This document shows positions 1-6,585 of a stretch of DNA of 10,258 nt, piece after piece. This DNA comes from a bacterium UBA4883. GTDB taxonomy: Bacteria; Bacillota; Clostridia; Oscillospirales; Acutalibacteraceae. The notes below the pieces were generated by a model. That model did no database searches. It was not told where the DNA came from and saw only the letters and a list, made by a program, of their open reading frames with translations. Position numbers and translations under genes: made by a program. The first letter of the stretch is position 1, and every line of letters begins with the position of its first letter. Location of the stretch: positions 1-10,258 of the forward strand of contig DHDF01000137.1 in the NCBI GenBank assembly GCA_002399225.1, written 5' to 3'.

Positions 1-89
1 TTGTTTTTTTGAGTAAAAATTGAAATTTCTTTTATTTTATGGGATAGAATGGTATAATAGAAAAGATCAATTTTTACTCAAAAAAACAA
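1..89. repeat. Perfect 23-bp inverted repeat around a 43-bp spacer
   Basis: Bases 1-23 are the exact reverse complement of bases 67-89, with 43 bases between. The arms are AT-rich and begin with a T-run after TTG. A 23/23 match is far beyond chance even in AT-rich DNA. The left arm starts at the first base of the window, so the repeat may extend further. The spacer carries an extended -10 promoter motif. It could be a miniature mobile element with terminal inverted repeats, an invertible promoter segment, or a cruciform/transcript hairpin between genes. The sequence alone does not decide, and no recombinase gene is visible here. Confidence 0.85.
50..58 (+). promoter_or_regulatory. Extended -10 promoter inside the inverted repeat
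   Basis: TGGTATAAT at 50-58 is an exact extended -10 element (TGnTATAAT). No good -35 lies 16-18 bases upstream, only AT-rich sequence; TTGAAA at 20-25 is too far away (27 bases). Transcription would start near 65, run through the right arm, and then read antisense across the 3' end of the LCP gene. No plus-strand gene follows, so the natural target is unclear unless the segment inverts or the promoter makes an antisense RNA. It may also be a chance match in AT-rich DNA. Confidence 0.4.
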
Positions 90-116
90 AGACTTTCCCG
101 GTTAAAACCGGGAAAG
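80..116 (-). terminator. Rho-independent terminator of the LCP gene
   Basis: CTTTCCCGGTT (93-103) pairs with AACCGGGAAAG (106-116). On the minus strand the stem is followed by TCTTTGTTTTTTT, a good U-tract. It lies 14 bases beyond the LCP stop codon. The plus strand has no T-run after the stem, so it should work mainly leftward. The U-tract overlaps the right arm of the 23-bp inverted repeat. Confidence 0.85.
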
Positions 117-129
117 CCCCCATAATGAA

Positions 130-1284
130 TCAGTCTGCTTCGCTTTCATCAGAACCGCTGTCCCCATAAAGAAATTCCCGCAGAATGGAGCAATTTTTTT
201 CCAGGTCGAGAGAAACCACTTTTCCGATCCCCTTGACGGACTTCTGGTCGTTGAAGGTGTTCGGGGCGGGAATCTGTTTGGTTTCCGTTTTGTAATTTGA
301 AAGGGAAGCGCCGATGGAGGCAAGGTACAGCAGTTCGCTGTCGGTCAGATTTGTTTTGACATAAGGGAGATAATCGTAAATGAGCTTGTTGGCGTCAATC
401 AGGTTCATGGATTTCATCTTCTGGAGCATCAGCTGGACCACCTGCCGCTGCCTGGCGGTGCGGCCGTAGTCGTTGCGGCCAAACTTGTCGGAAGCGTAGC
501 GGATGCGCGCGTAGTAAAGGCATTCTTTTCCGGCCAGATGGTTGACCCCCGCCTTTAGGTGCGTGCCGATGGCCGCGTTTTCCGCCCGGCAGGCGTCTTT
601 GGACATCGGCACATCCAGACCGCCCATTTTGTCGATGACGGCGGCAAAATTGTTAAAGTCGACCGAAACGTACCGGTCGATGTTGATCCGGTAATTGTTT
701 TCCAGCGTTTGCATGGTCAGAGCTACCCCGCCGTTCGCATAGGCGGCGTTCAGCTTGTTTTTACCGATGGTCGGGATCTCTAGGTAGGAATCCCTCAGGA
801 ACGAAACCAGCCGGATTACCTTTCCCTTTTTATCGATGGACATCAGCATATTGGTGTCCGAACGGCCGTCGGAGCCATCCTTGTTTTCATCCACGCCGAG
901 CAGCAGGATGTTCATGACATTGCTGTCGGATTTTACATTCCACGCGGGCGCGCCGCTGGGCAGCTGCACATAGTTTGCACGCTGATCGCTGGTCACGTCG
1001 GAGCGGTTCAGGCGGGAGGCAAGGAGATGAAAATACAAAAATCCGCCGCCGGCTCCGACCAGCGCAATAACGAGAAGAAAAGTCAGCAGTCTTTTCAGGC
1101 AGCCGCCTTTTTTTTTGCGGGAATAGGCGCGAGGCTGCCTGGAAGAATCGCTGTAGATGTCTCTGTCCACCCGATTGTAGCAGTCGATTTCCTGGGTGTC
1201 CCAGGCGGAGCTGCGGTGCGCTGGCCGCCTAGCGCTGCCGCGCCGGCTTCCATAAGTCCCGCGGCCCGTGCTTTGTCTTTTCAT
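130..1284 (-). CDS. LytR-CpsA-Psr (LCP) family cell-wall glycopolymer ligase
   Basis: A 384-residue membrane-anchored protein. Residues 1-64 are a basic, Arg/Ser-rich cytoplasmic tail; about 65-88 form one membrane segment; the LCP domain follows outside the cell. Diagnostic motifs are ILLLGVD (126-132), DGRSDTNML (139-147), SFLRDSYLEIP (161-171), KLNAAYANGG (177-186), and the Arg-rich YYARIRY...GRTARQRQVV (257-283). LCP enzymes transfer lipid-linked polymers (wall teichoic acid or capsule) to peptidoglycan; the conserved Asp and Arg residues bind the pyrophosphate of the donor. The start was chosen at the ATG at 1284 because GAGGTG precedes it by 4 bases and a near-consensus promoter lies at 1318-1346. 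A longer in-frame start at 1413 would be upstream of that promoter. The C-terminus is short and acidic. The gene is monocistronic as far as visible, with its own terminator. The family is secure; the acceptor and polymer are unknown. Confidence 0.93.
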   Translation of the reverse strand: MKRQSTGRGTYGSRRGSARRPAHRSSAWDTQEIDCYNRVDRDIYSDSSRQPRAYSRKKKGGCLKRLLTFLLVIALVGAGGGFLYFHLLASRLNRSDVTSDQRANYVQLPSGAPAWNVKSDSNVMNILLLGVDENKDGSDGRSDTNMLMSIDKKGKVIRLVSFLRDSYLEIPTIGKNKLNAAYANGGVALTMQTLENNYRINIDRYVSVDFNNFAAVIDKMGGLDVPMSKDACRAENAAIGTHLKAGVNHLAGKECLYYARIRYASDKFGRNDYGRTARQRQVVQLMLQKMKSMNLIDANKLIYDYLPYVKTNLTDSELLYLASIGASLSNYKTETKQIPAPNTFNDQKSVKGIGKVVSLDLEKNCSILREFLYGDSGSDESEAD

Positions 1285-1317
1285 ACTGCACCTCGAATTT
1301 CTAAATCCAATTTCTTT

Positions 1318-1346
1318 ATTGTATTGCAAAGCGGACAGGTTGTCAA
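1318..1346 (-). promoter_or_regulatory. Sigma-A promoter of the LCP gene
   Basis: On the minus strand TTGACA (plus 1341-1346) is followed after exactly 17 bases by TACAAT (plus 1318-1323). This is a near-perfect housekeeping promoter. The start of transcription would fall near 1311, giving a leader of about 27 bases before the ATG at 1284. It also settles the start codon of the LCP gene. Confidence 0.88.
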
Positions 1347-1371
1347 CGGAGGGTGAATCGGCTGCCGCCCA

Positions 1372-1414
1372 AATGAAAATCCGATGAATTGAGCCGAAAT
1401 GCTGTATTTTCATT
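1372..1414. promoter_or_regulatory. 9-bp inverted repeat between divergent promoters (candidate operator)
   Basis: AATGAAAAT (1372-1380) is the reverse complement of ATTTTCATT (1406-1414), with 25 bases between. A second, nested short dyad is TCGGCT (1358-1363) / AGCCGA (1392-1397). The right arm covers the -35 zone of the rightward promoter at 1423-1431, while the LCP promoter is on the left. A regulator binding here could affect the rightward unit. Short AT-rich dyads can occur by chance. Confidence 0.3.
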
Positions 1415-1422
1415 CCGGCGTT

Positions 1423-1431
1423 TGCTATAAT
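1423..1431 (+). promoter_or_regulatory. Extended -10 promoter for the rightward operon
   Basis: TGCTATAAT is an exact extended -10 element. The -35 zone at 17-base spacing (TGTATT, 1403-1408) is poor, which is usual for extended -10 promoters. The start would be near 1438, only a few bases ahead of AGGAGGGG (1440-1447), so the leader of the micro-gene is very short. It is divergent from the LCP promoter. Confidence 0.6.
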
Positions 1432-1454
1432 AAAGAATCAGGAGGGGACTTTCC

Positions 1455-1571
1455 GTGAAAAAGAAACAGTCATGGGCCGCAAAATCCCATTCGCCGATGG
1501 TTCGGATCGTTGCCGGAGTCTGCGCGGTCTTAATCGCTCTTTCCGCGCTTTTTTTGGCTTTTTTTCCCTGA
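1455..1571 (+). CDS. 38-residue single-pass membrane micro-protein
   Basis: A GTG-initiated frame of 38 codons ending in TGA at 1569-1571. AGGAGGGG (1440-1447) lies 7 bases before the GTG and an extended -10 promoter lies just upstream, so translation signals are strong. The product starts MKKKQSWAAKSHSP, a lysine-rich head, followed by a hydrophobic helix (about residues 16-36, with VLIALSALFLAFF at 25-37) and ends FP. Positive-inside topology predicts the N-terminus in the cytoplasm. Size and layout recall the Prli42/DUF4044 micro-proteins of Firmicutes, in which a short basic head precedes one helix and which are linked to the stressosome in Listeria. I cannot confirm homology, so no function is assigned. 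It is the first gene of the rightward unit, 46 bases before the COG2426 gene. Confidence 0.7.
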   Translation: MKKKQSWAAKSHSPMVRIVAGVCAVLIALSALFLAFFP

Positions 1572-1617
1572 AAGGCATACAAAACCAAAACAGCTGGAAC
1601 CTTGAGGTATTTTTTCT

Positions 1618-2109
1618 ATGAATCAAATGGTCACATCGATGATTGATGCGTTCCGTGGAATTCCGCCGGAACTCATCATTTTTTTCATATCTCTTTTGCC
1701 GATGCTGGAGCTGCGGGGCGGAATTCTTGCGGCGGGTCTGCTGCACGTCGGAATGGTCCGGGCGTTTTTACTCTGTCTTGCCGGCACGCTGCTGCCGGTG
1801 CCGCTGATTCTGCTTTTTTTCCGGCAGATTCTGGACGGGCTCCGCAACACGCGGTTTGTCCGTCTGGTGCGGCGTCTGGAAGAAAAGATGGACCGCAAGA
1901 GCAGGCAGATCGAAAAATACAAGACGTTCGGCCTGCTGCTGTTCGTCGCGGTTCCGCTGCCGGGGACCGGCGCGTGGACCGGTTCTGTCGCCGCTGCCCT
2001 GATGGGGATGCGCTTTCGGGACGCTCTGCTCTCCGTCGTGCTGGGCAGCGTTGTTGCAGACGCGATCATGTGTCTGATTACTTACGGTATTCTGGGTTCG
2101 GTTTGGTGA
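1618..2109 (+). CDS. COG2426 small multidrug-export-like membrane protein
   Basis: A 163-residue integral membrane protein of the family annotated as putative small multidrug export protein (COG2426, Sm_multidrug_ex). The two family signatures are present: LPMLELRGGI (27-36) and VAVPLPGTGAWTGS (110-123). They suggest re-entrant loops followed by helices. Hydrophobic segments lie at about 18-45, 46-70, 105-130 and 135-160, and a charged cytoplasmic stretch (about 78-102) sits in the middle. Length is normal for the family. The drug-export label rests on weak historical evidence and the real substrate is unknown. GAGGT (1604-1608) precedes the ATG by 9 bases. The next gene's ribosome binding site overlaps this stop codon, indicating translational coupling. 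Confidence 0.85.
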   Translation: MNQMVTSMIDAFRGIPPELIIFFISLLPMLELRGGILAAGLLHVGMVRAFLLCLAGTLLPVPLILLFFRQILDGLRNTRFVRLVRRLEEKMDRKSRQIEKYKTFGLLLFVAVPLPGTGAWTGSVAAALMGMRFRDALLSVVLGSVVADAIMCLITYGILGSVW

Positions 2110-2124
2110 GGGGGTGCTTTTCCA

Positions 2125-3363
2125 ATGCAGAAAGTGGATCTTGCCGTGATCGGCGGCGGGGCTTCCGGCCTTGCGGCGGCGCTTGCCGCGGCTGAGGCAG
2201 CCCAAACGAAAAAAATCTCCATAGCGGTGCTGGAAAAAAATCCGCGCGTGGGGAAAAAGCTGCTTCTGACCGGAAACGGACATTGTAATCTGACCAACCG
2301 GGCCGCGGGCAGCCCTTCCCATTATCATGGGGACCCGGGCGCGCTGGCGGTGCTGAACCGTTTTCCGCCGGAACAGATCCTGAGCCTGTTTCAAAAGCTG
2401 GGGCTGCTTTGCCGGGAACTGGACGGCGGTCGGATTTATCCTTACAGCCTTCAGGCACCGTCGGCCCTGAACCTTCTGCGCAGGGGACTGGAGCAGAGAG
2501 GCGTGAAGACCCTGTGCGGATTTGATGTGAAATCCGTCCGGAAGGCGGACGGAGGTTTTCAGATTTCTTCTCCTGCCGGGGAGCTTTTGGCGCGCCGGAC
2601 AATCCTGGCGGCGGGCGGGGCGGCCTGCCCCCGCTCCGGTTCGGACGGCTGCGGCTTTGCGCTCGCAGAAGCGCTCGGCCACTCGGTTACGCCGACCTAT
2701 CCCGCGCTGGTGCCCGTGAAAACAGACCCTGTGCGGGTGCGTCCCTTAAAAGGCGTGAGGTGCCCCGCCCTGGCGTCTTTCCGCCTCGGCGGCAAGTCCG
2801 TTCGCACATCGGGAGGCGAAGTGCAGTTTACGGAAAGCGCACTTTCCGGTATCTGCATTTTTGAGCTTTCCCGCTGCTTTGGGGAACTGCGCGCGCCGCG
2901 GGACGCGGAGATCTCGCTCGACTTGTTTCCGGAGTATCCGGGAAAAAAGCTGGAGCAGATGCTGTGCGCCGCCGCAAACGGAAATCGGGCCCTTTCCGCG
3001 CCGGAGCTTTTGGAAGGCTTCCTGCCGAAGGCGCTGGGGATTGAGCTTGCCAGATACGCACTGGGCGGGGGATCCAAACAGGCCGGAGCGCTGAAGCCGG
3101 AAGACCTTGTGCGGCTGGCATCCGCAGCGAAACAGTTTTGTTTCCCGGTCAGGGGGACTTTTTCCTGGGATCGTGCGCAGGTTACGGCGGGAGGGGTCCC
3201 ACTTTCGGAGCTGACAGGGCAGTTGGAATCAAAAAAGTGCCCGGGACTGTACCTGTGCGGCGAGCTGCTGGACGTCGACGGGGACTGCGGCGGCTTTAAC
3301 CTGAACTGGGCCTGGGCCAGCGGCCTGACTGCCGGAAAAGCGGCGGTGCACAGACTGAAGTAA
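2125..3363 (+). CDS. HI0933/BaiN-family FAD-dependent oxidoreductase
   Basis: A 412-residue flavoprotein of the HI0933 family (COG2081; relatives are YhiN and BaiN). The N-terminal dinucleotide fold is VIGGGASGLAAA (8-19) with an acidic end to the second strand (VLEKN, 35-39). The family signature LLLTGNGHCNLTN lies at 46-58. The C-terminal FAD-binding block LYLCGELLDVDG...GGFNLNWAWASG is at about 375-400. Length is typical. The physiological reaction of most members is unknown. BaiN of Clostridium scindens was proposed to act in bile-acid 7-dehydroxylation, but no other bai gene is present here, so that role should not be transferred. GAGGGGGTG at 2108-2116 is the ribosome binding site and overlaps the upstream stop. 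The enzyme is probably cytosolic. Confidence 0.92.
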   Translation: MQKVDLAVIGGGASGLAAALAAAEAAQTKKISIAVLEKNPRVGKKLLLTGNGHCNLTNRAAGSPSHYHGDPGALAVLNRFPPEQILSLFQKLGLLCRELDGGRIYPYSLQAPSALNLLRRGLEQRGVKTLCGFDVKSVRKADGGFQISSPAGELLARRTILAAGGAACPRSGSDGCGFALAEALGHSVTPTYPALVPVKTDPVRVRPLKGVRCPALASFRLGGKSVRTSGGEVQFTESALSGICIFELSRCFGELRAPRDAEISLDLFPEYPGKKLEQMLCAAANGNRALSAPELLEGFLPKALGIELARYALGGGSKQAGALKPEDLVRLASAAKQFCFPVRGTFSWDRAQVTAGGVPLSELTGQLESKKCPGLYLCGELLDVDGDCGGFNLNWAWASGLTAGKAAVHRLK

Positions 3364-3437
3364 ACATGCCGAAAAAAGGGGCCGGCCGTAATGCGTTTAG
3401 GAGAGCCGGATTTAAGACCTGACGGGGGAATTATATT

Positions 3438-5024
3438 TTGATTTATCGAATCTCCGAAATTCGCATGGAACTGGCGGGAACGGAAGAAGACCTGAGAAAA
3501 CAAGCGGCAAAGCGCCTGCATGTCGCGCCGCGTGCGATCCGATCCCTGAAATTGGCTCGGAAGTCCGTGGATGCGAGGAAAAAGGATGACGTCCATTTTA
3601 TCTGCACGGTGGAGACGGACTGCCCGGCAGCGCGGATGCCGCACGACCGCCGGGTGACAAGGGCAAAACCGTACCGGTATGAGCTGCCGGTCTGCCGCCC
3701 GCTGGAGCAGCGGCCCGTGGTGGTGGGCTTCGGACCGGCCGGCATGTTTGCGGCGCTGATCCTTGCGCAGGCGGGGCAGCGGCCGATTGTGCTGGAACGC
3801 GGCTCCCGCGTGGAAGAGCGGAAGATGCAGGTTTCCCGTTTTTGGCGGGACGGCGTTTTAAACCCGGAATGCAACGTGCAGTTCGGCGAAGGCGGCGCGG
3901 GGACCTTTTCGGATGGAAAGCTGAACACCGGCACCAAAGACCCGCGTATCCGCAAAGTGCTGGAAGAGTTTGCTGCGGCCGGCGCGCCCCGTGAAATTCT
4001 ATTCGAGGCGAAGCCGCATATCGGAACGGACCGTCTGCCGCAGACGGTGCGGGGGATCCGGGAACAGATCCTTTCCCTCGGCGGAGAAATCCGGTTTGAT
4101 ACGAAACTGACCGCTCTGCTGCAAAAAGACGGCCGCGTTTCCGGCGTGGAGTTCCGGAAAAGGGAAGAAGCGCCGGAACGGCTGGAAACCGCGCATGTGG
4201 TTTTGGCGGTCGGGCACAGTGCGCGGGACACGTTTCAGAGCCTGCTGAACGTCGGCGTACCGATGGAGCCGAAGGCGTTTGCGGTCGGCGCGCGGATCGA
4301 ACATCCGCAGAGCCTGATCGATGCCGCACAGTACGGAAGCTTTGCCGGCCATCCCGCTCTCGGCGCGGCGGACTACAAGCTTGCCGTCCATCTGGAAGAC
4401 GGACGGGGCGTGTACACATTCTGCATGTGCCCGGGCGGGCAGGTCGTCGCGGCGGCGAGCGAGCCGGGCCGGCTGGCGACCAACGGAATGAGCCGCTTTG
4501 CCCGGGACGGGCAGAACGCGAACGCCGCCCTGTTGGTCGGCGTGGGGCCGAAGGACTTCGGGGGGGATGGCCCGCTGGCCGGCGTGGCGTTTCAGCGTCG
4601 GCTGGAGGAGGCCGCATTCCGTCTGGGCGGCGGGGGATACCGTGCACCCGTTCAGCGGGTGGAGGATTTCCTCAAGCGCCACGCCTCCGACCACTTGGGC
4701 GATGTGAAGCCGACCTACCGCCCCGGGATAACGCCCTGCTCGCTTGACGGCTGTCTGCCGGGCTTTGTCGCAGACTCCATGCGCGCGGGAATCCGGCGGA
4801 TGGATGCCCGGCTGCACGGGTTTGCGTTTCCGGATGCGGTGTTGACGGCGGTGGAAAGCCGCTCTTCGTCACCGGTGCGCATCCTGCGCGGGGAGGACGG
4901 GCAGTCACCGGCTCTTTTTGGCCTGTATCCCTGCGGGGAAGGCGCGGGATACGCGGGCGGCATCGTCTCCGCCGCGGTGGACGGGATCAAATGTGCGGAG
5001 CGGATCCTGATGCAGTCCTGTTGA
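3438..5024 (+). CDS. COG2509 FAD-dependent dehydrogenase
   Basis: A 528-residue flavoprotein of the uncharacterised COG2509 family. An N-terminal domain of about 85 residues (RISEIRMEL...DLRKQAAKRL) precedes the FAD fold VVVGFGPAGMFAAL (94-107) with VLERG (118-122). The conserved NVQFGEGGAGTFSDGKLNTG block is at 146-165. A conserved C-terminal segment, YPCGEGAGYAGGIVSAAVDG, closes the FAD site. I chose the TTG start at 3438 because GGGGGA (3424-3429) lies 8 bases upstream and the first residues (IYRISEIRMEL) match the usual family N-terminus. Starting at the internal ATG (3465) would cut this domain. It lies 74 bases after the HI0933 gene on the same strand, so two unrelated-subfamily flavoproteins are adjacent. 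Substrate and electron acceptor are unknown. A possible tRNA or cofactor redox role would be speculation. Confidence 0.9.
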   Translation: MIYRISEIRMELAGTEEDLRKQAAKRLHVAPRAIRSLKLARKSVDARKKDDVHFICTVETDCPAARMPHDRRVTRAKPYRYELPVCRPLEQRPVVVGFGPAGMFAALILAQAGQRPIVLERGSRVEERKMQVSRFWRDGVLNPECNVQFGEGGAGTFSDGKLNTGTKDPRIRKVLEEFAAAGAPREILFEAKPHIGTDRLPQTVRGIREQILSLGGEIRFDTKLTALLQKDGRVSGVEFRKREEAPERLETAHVVLAVGHSARDTFQSLLNVGVPMEPKAFAVGARIEHPQSLIDAAQYGSFAGHPALGAADYKLAVHLEDGRGVYTFCMCPGGQVVAAASEPGRLATNGMSRFARDGQNANAALLVGVGPKDFGGDGPLAGVAFQRRLEEAAFRLGGGGYRAPVQRVEDFLKRHASDHLGDVKPTYRPGITPCSLDGCLPGFVADSMRAGIRRMDARLHGFAFPDAVLTAVESRSSSPVRILRGEDGQSPALFGLYPCGEGAGYAGGIVSAAVDGIKCAERILMQSC

Positions 5025-5068
5025 AGCCGGTGAATCTATTTTTCCGTGCGGAAAAAGGCTAACTTCGT

Positions 5069-5113
5069 AAAACAGCCGGGACAACCCGATAGGTGGGCTG
5101 CCCCGGCTGTTTT
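5069..5113. terminator. Bidirectional-type terminator hairpin after the flavoprotein operon
   Basis: AAAACAGCCGGG (5069-5080) is perfectly complementary to CCCGGCTGTTTT (5102-5113). A partial inner stem (CAACCC / GGGCTG) extends the helix into the 21-base loop. A-runs on one side and T-runs on the other give a short U-tract in both directions. It lies 45 bases after the COG2509 stop and can also end transcription from the leftward hydrolase gene. Confidence 0.78.
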
Positions 5114-5150
5114 GCTTACAGCATTTTCAGTTAAGCGGCAGAGTCCGTTT

Positions 5151-5185
5151 GTGTTCATCCCCCGCCGGAAGCGGGGGATGAACAC
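5151..5185. repeat. 15-bp perfect hairpin without U-tract
   Basis: GTGTTCATCCCCCGC (5151-5165) pairs exactly with GCGGGGGATGAACAC (5171-5185) around the 5-base loop CGGAA. No T-run follows on either strand. It lies 29 bases past the amidohydrolase stop on the minus strand. It could stabilise the 3' end of the leftward mRNA against exonucleases, assist the terminator at 5069-5113, or be a dispersed repeat copy. Together with that terminator it accounts for most of the 190-base gap between the convergent genes. Confidence 0.75.
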
Positions 5186-5214
5186 ATCTTGTCTTGCACT
5201 TTGCCTTATCGTTT

Positions 5215-6531
5215 TTAGGCATTCATCAGGTTGGCCGACATCACGCTGAATGCCTTAACGCCGTTAACCAATCCCACTTCGTCAAAATCAAATTCGGGGT
5301 TGTGGAACGGTCCTGCACAGTGAACTATGTTCAAAAAGTAACAGGATTGCCCGCCCTGCTGCTGAACGCGCTCTGAAAAATAAGAGTAGTCCTCGCTGCC
5401 CGTGAGCCCGTCGGGGGAAGAAAGCGTGGGGATCCCCGCCTTTTCCAAAATGACTTTCCGGACCAATTCCGACAGCTCGGGAGAATTCAGGGAACATTTT
5501 GCCGACCCGACGAACTCGGTCTTTACTTTGCAGTCGTGCATTGCGGCGGCGGCGCAGACAATGCGATGCGCGTAATCTTCCATGTACTGGTTCGCCTCTG
5601 CAGTGTTGCCGCGCACTTCAAGTTCCAGTTTCGCATGGTCGCAAATCATGTTGCGCCCGCTGCCTGCCGTCAGCTTTCCGACGTTAACCCGGGTTGCGGC
5701 GTCGCCGAAGCGGGGGATGGCATGCAGATTTAAAACAGCGGTCACCGCCGCCAGCATGGCATTTTTTCCCTTTTCAGGGGACATCCCCGCATGTGCAGCC
5801 TTGCCCGAGAAGGTGACGTCCATCTTTGTGGTTGCCAGCGTGGTGCCGCGCCCCGCGCCGATGGAACCCGCGGTTTTATCCGTTCCGCCGTTGAGATGCG
5901 CTCCCAGAACGTAGTCCACACCATCGAGATGGCCTTTTTCCACGATGGATTTTGCGCCCCGGACCCCTTCTTCCGCGGGCTGGAAGATCAGCTTCAGTGT
6001 ACCGTGGAGCTGATCGCGGATCGAGACCAGAATTTTCGCGGTTCCTAGGCCGATCGTGGTGTGGCCGTCGTGGCCGCAGGCGTGCATGACGCCGGGATTC
6101 CGGGAGGAGAACCCCAATGCGTTAGGCAGATGTGAGGGTTCGAGCGTCTCTGTCAGCGGAAGGGCGTCAATGTCGAACCGCAGCGCGACCGTCGGTCCCT
6201 CGCCGCAGTGAAGAATTCCGATCACGCCGGTAAAACCGCCCCGTGTGGCCGGCAGAAACTCCGGGTCGGCACCCTGTTTCTCGGCCCGCCTGTACTGGAG
6301 TTCCAATTCCTCTTGAGGCGGCAGGCCCATGCGGCTTGCCGCGTCGCAGACATCTTTGCCCACCAGGACTTCGTCGTATCCGAAATCTTTTAGTTTGCGC
6401 GCAATCAGGGAACTGGTGCGCATTTCACACCATCCAAGTTCCGGGTATTGGTGCAGACAGCGCCGCTGCTTGGATAAATCCGGCTTCATTTCTTCTGCCA
6501 TTTGGATAATTTTATGATAAATTTCACTCAT
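5215..6531 (-). CDS. abgA: AbgA-like M20 family amidohydrolase
   Basis: A 438-residue metallo-aminoacylase of peptidase family M20D. It resembles E. coli AbgA (p-aminobenzoyl-glutamate hydrolase subunit A) across its length, including the insertion with SRMGLP (66-71), GGFTG (98-102) and HACGHDGHT (150-158). Metal ligands are visible: Cys152 and His154 region, the PAEEG glutamates 187-188, and His410 in GPFHNPEFDFDE. The dimerisation domain holds FSGKAAHAG (241-249) and SGRNM (291-295); TGSEDYSYF is at 377-385. The expected reaction is hydrolysis of an N-acyl or p-aminobenzoyl amide to release glutamate. In E. coli AbgA works with AbgB, and no AbgB is visible here, so the substrate may differ. 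GGAG 8 bases before the ATG marks the start. It lies 54 bases downstream of the permease gene and is probably cotranscribed. The frame is intact, unlike the permease. Confidence 0.85.
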   Translation of the reverse strand: MSEIYHKIIQMAEEMKPDLSKQRRCLHQYPELGWCEMRTSSLIARKLKDFGYDEVLVGKDVCDAASRMGLPPQEELELQYRRAEKQGADPEFLPATRGGFTGVIGILHCGEGPTVALRFDIDALPLTETLEPSHLPNALGFSSRNPGVMHACGHDGHTTIGLGTAKILVSIRDQLHGTLKLIFQPAEEGVRGAKSIVEKGHLDGVDYVLGAHLNGGTDKTAGSIGAGRGTTLATTKMDVTFSGKAAHAGMSPEKGKNAMLAAVTAVLNLHAIPRFGDAATRVNVGKLTAGSGRNMICDHAKLELEVRGNTAEANQYMEDYAHRIVCAAAAMHDCKVKTEFVGSAKCSLNSPELSELVRKVILEKAGIPTLSSPDGLTGSEDYSYFSERVQQQGGQSCYFLNIVHCAGPFHNPEFDFDEVGLVNGVKAFSVMSANLMNA

Positions 6532-6585
6532 ATGGCTTCTCCTTTTCTATCAGTTGAAGGGTTCTGTGACGGAAGGCACTCGGCC

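Noticed and set aside
1285..1413. A 43-codon N-terminal extension of the LCP protein
   Set aside because: It would start upstream of a near-consensus promoter (1318-1346). The ATG at 1284 has its own ribosome binding site and gives a normal LCP N-terminus.
1768..2682. Long minus-strand open frame opposite the COG2426 and HI0933 genes (304 codons), and similarly 3598-4647 (349 codons)
   Set aside because: Arg/Pro/Ala-rich composition without motifs, typical of antisense shadows in GC-rich genes. The plus-strand proteins are clear family members.
2125..3363. Bile-acid dehydroxylation gene (baiN)
   Set aside because: The family relation to BaiN is real, but no other bai gene is near and HI0933 proteins are widespread in bacteria lacking that pathway.
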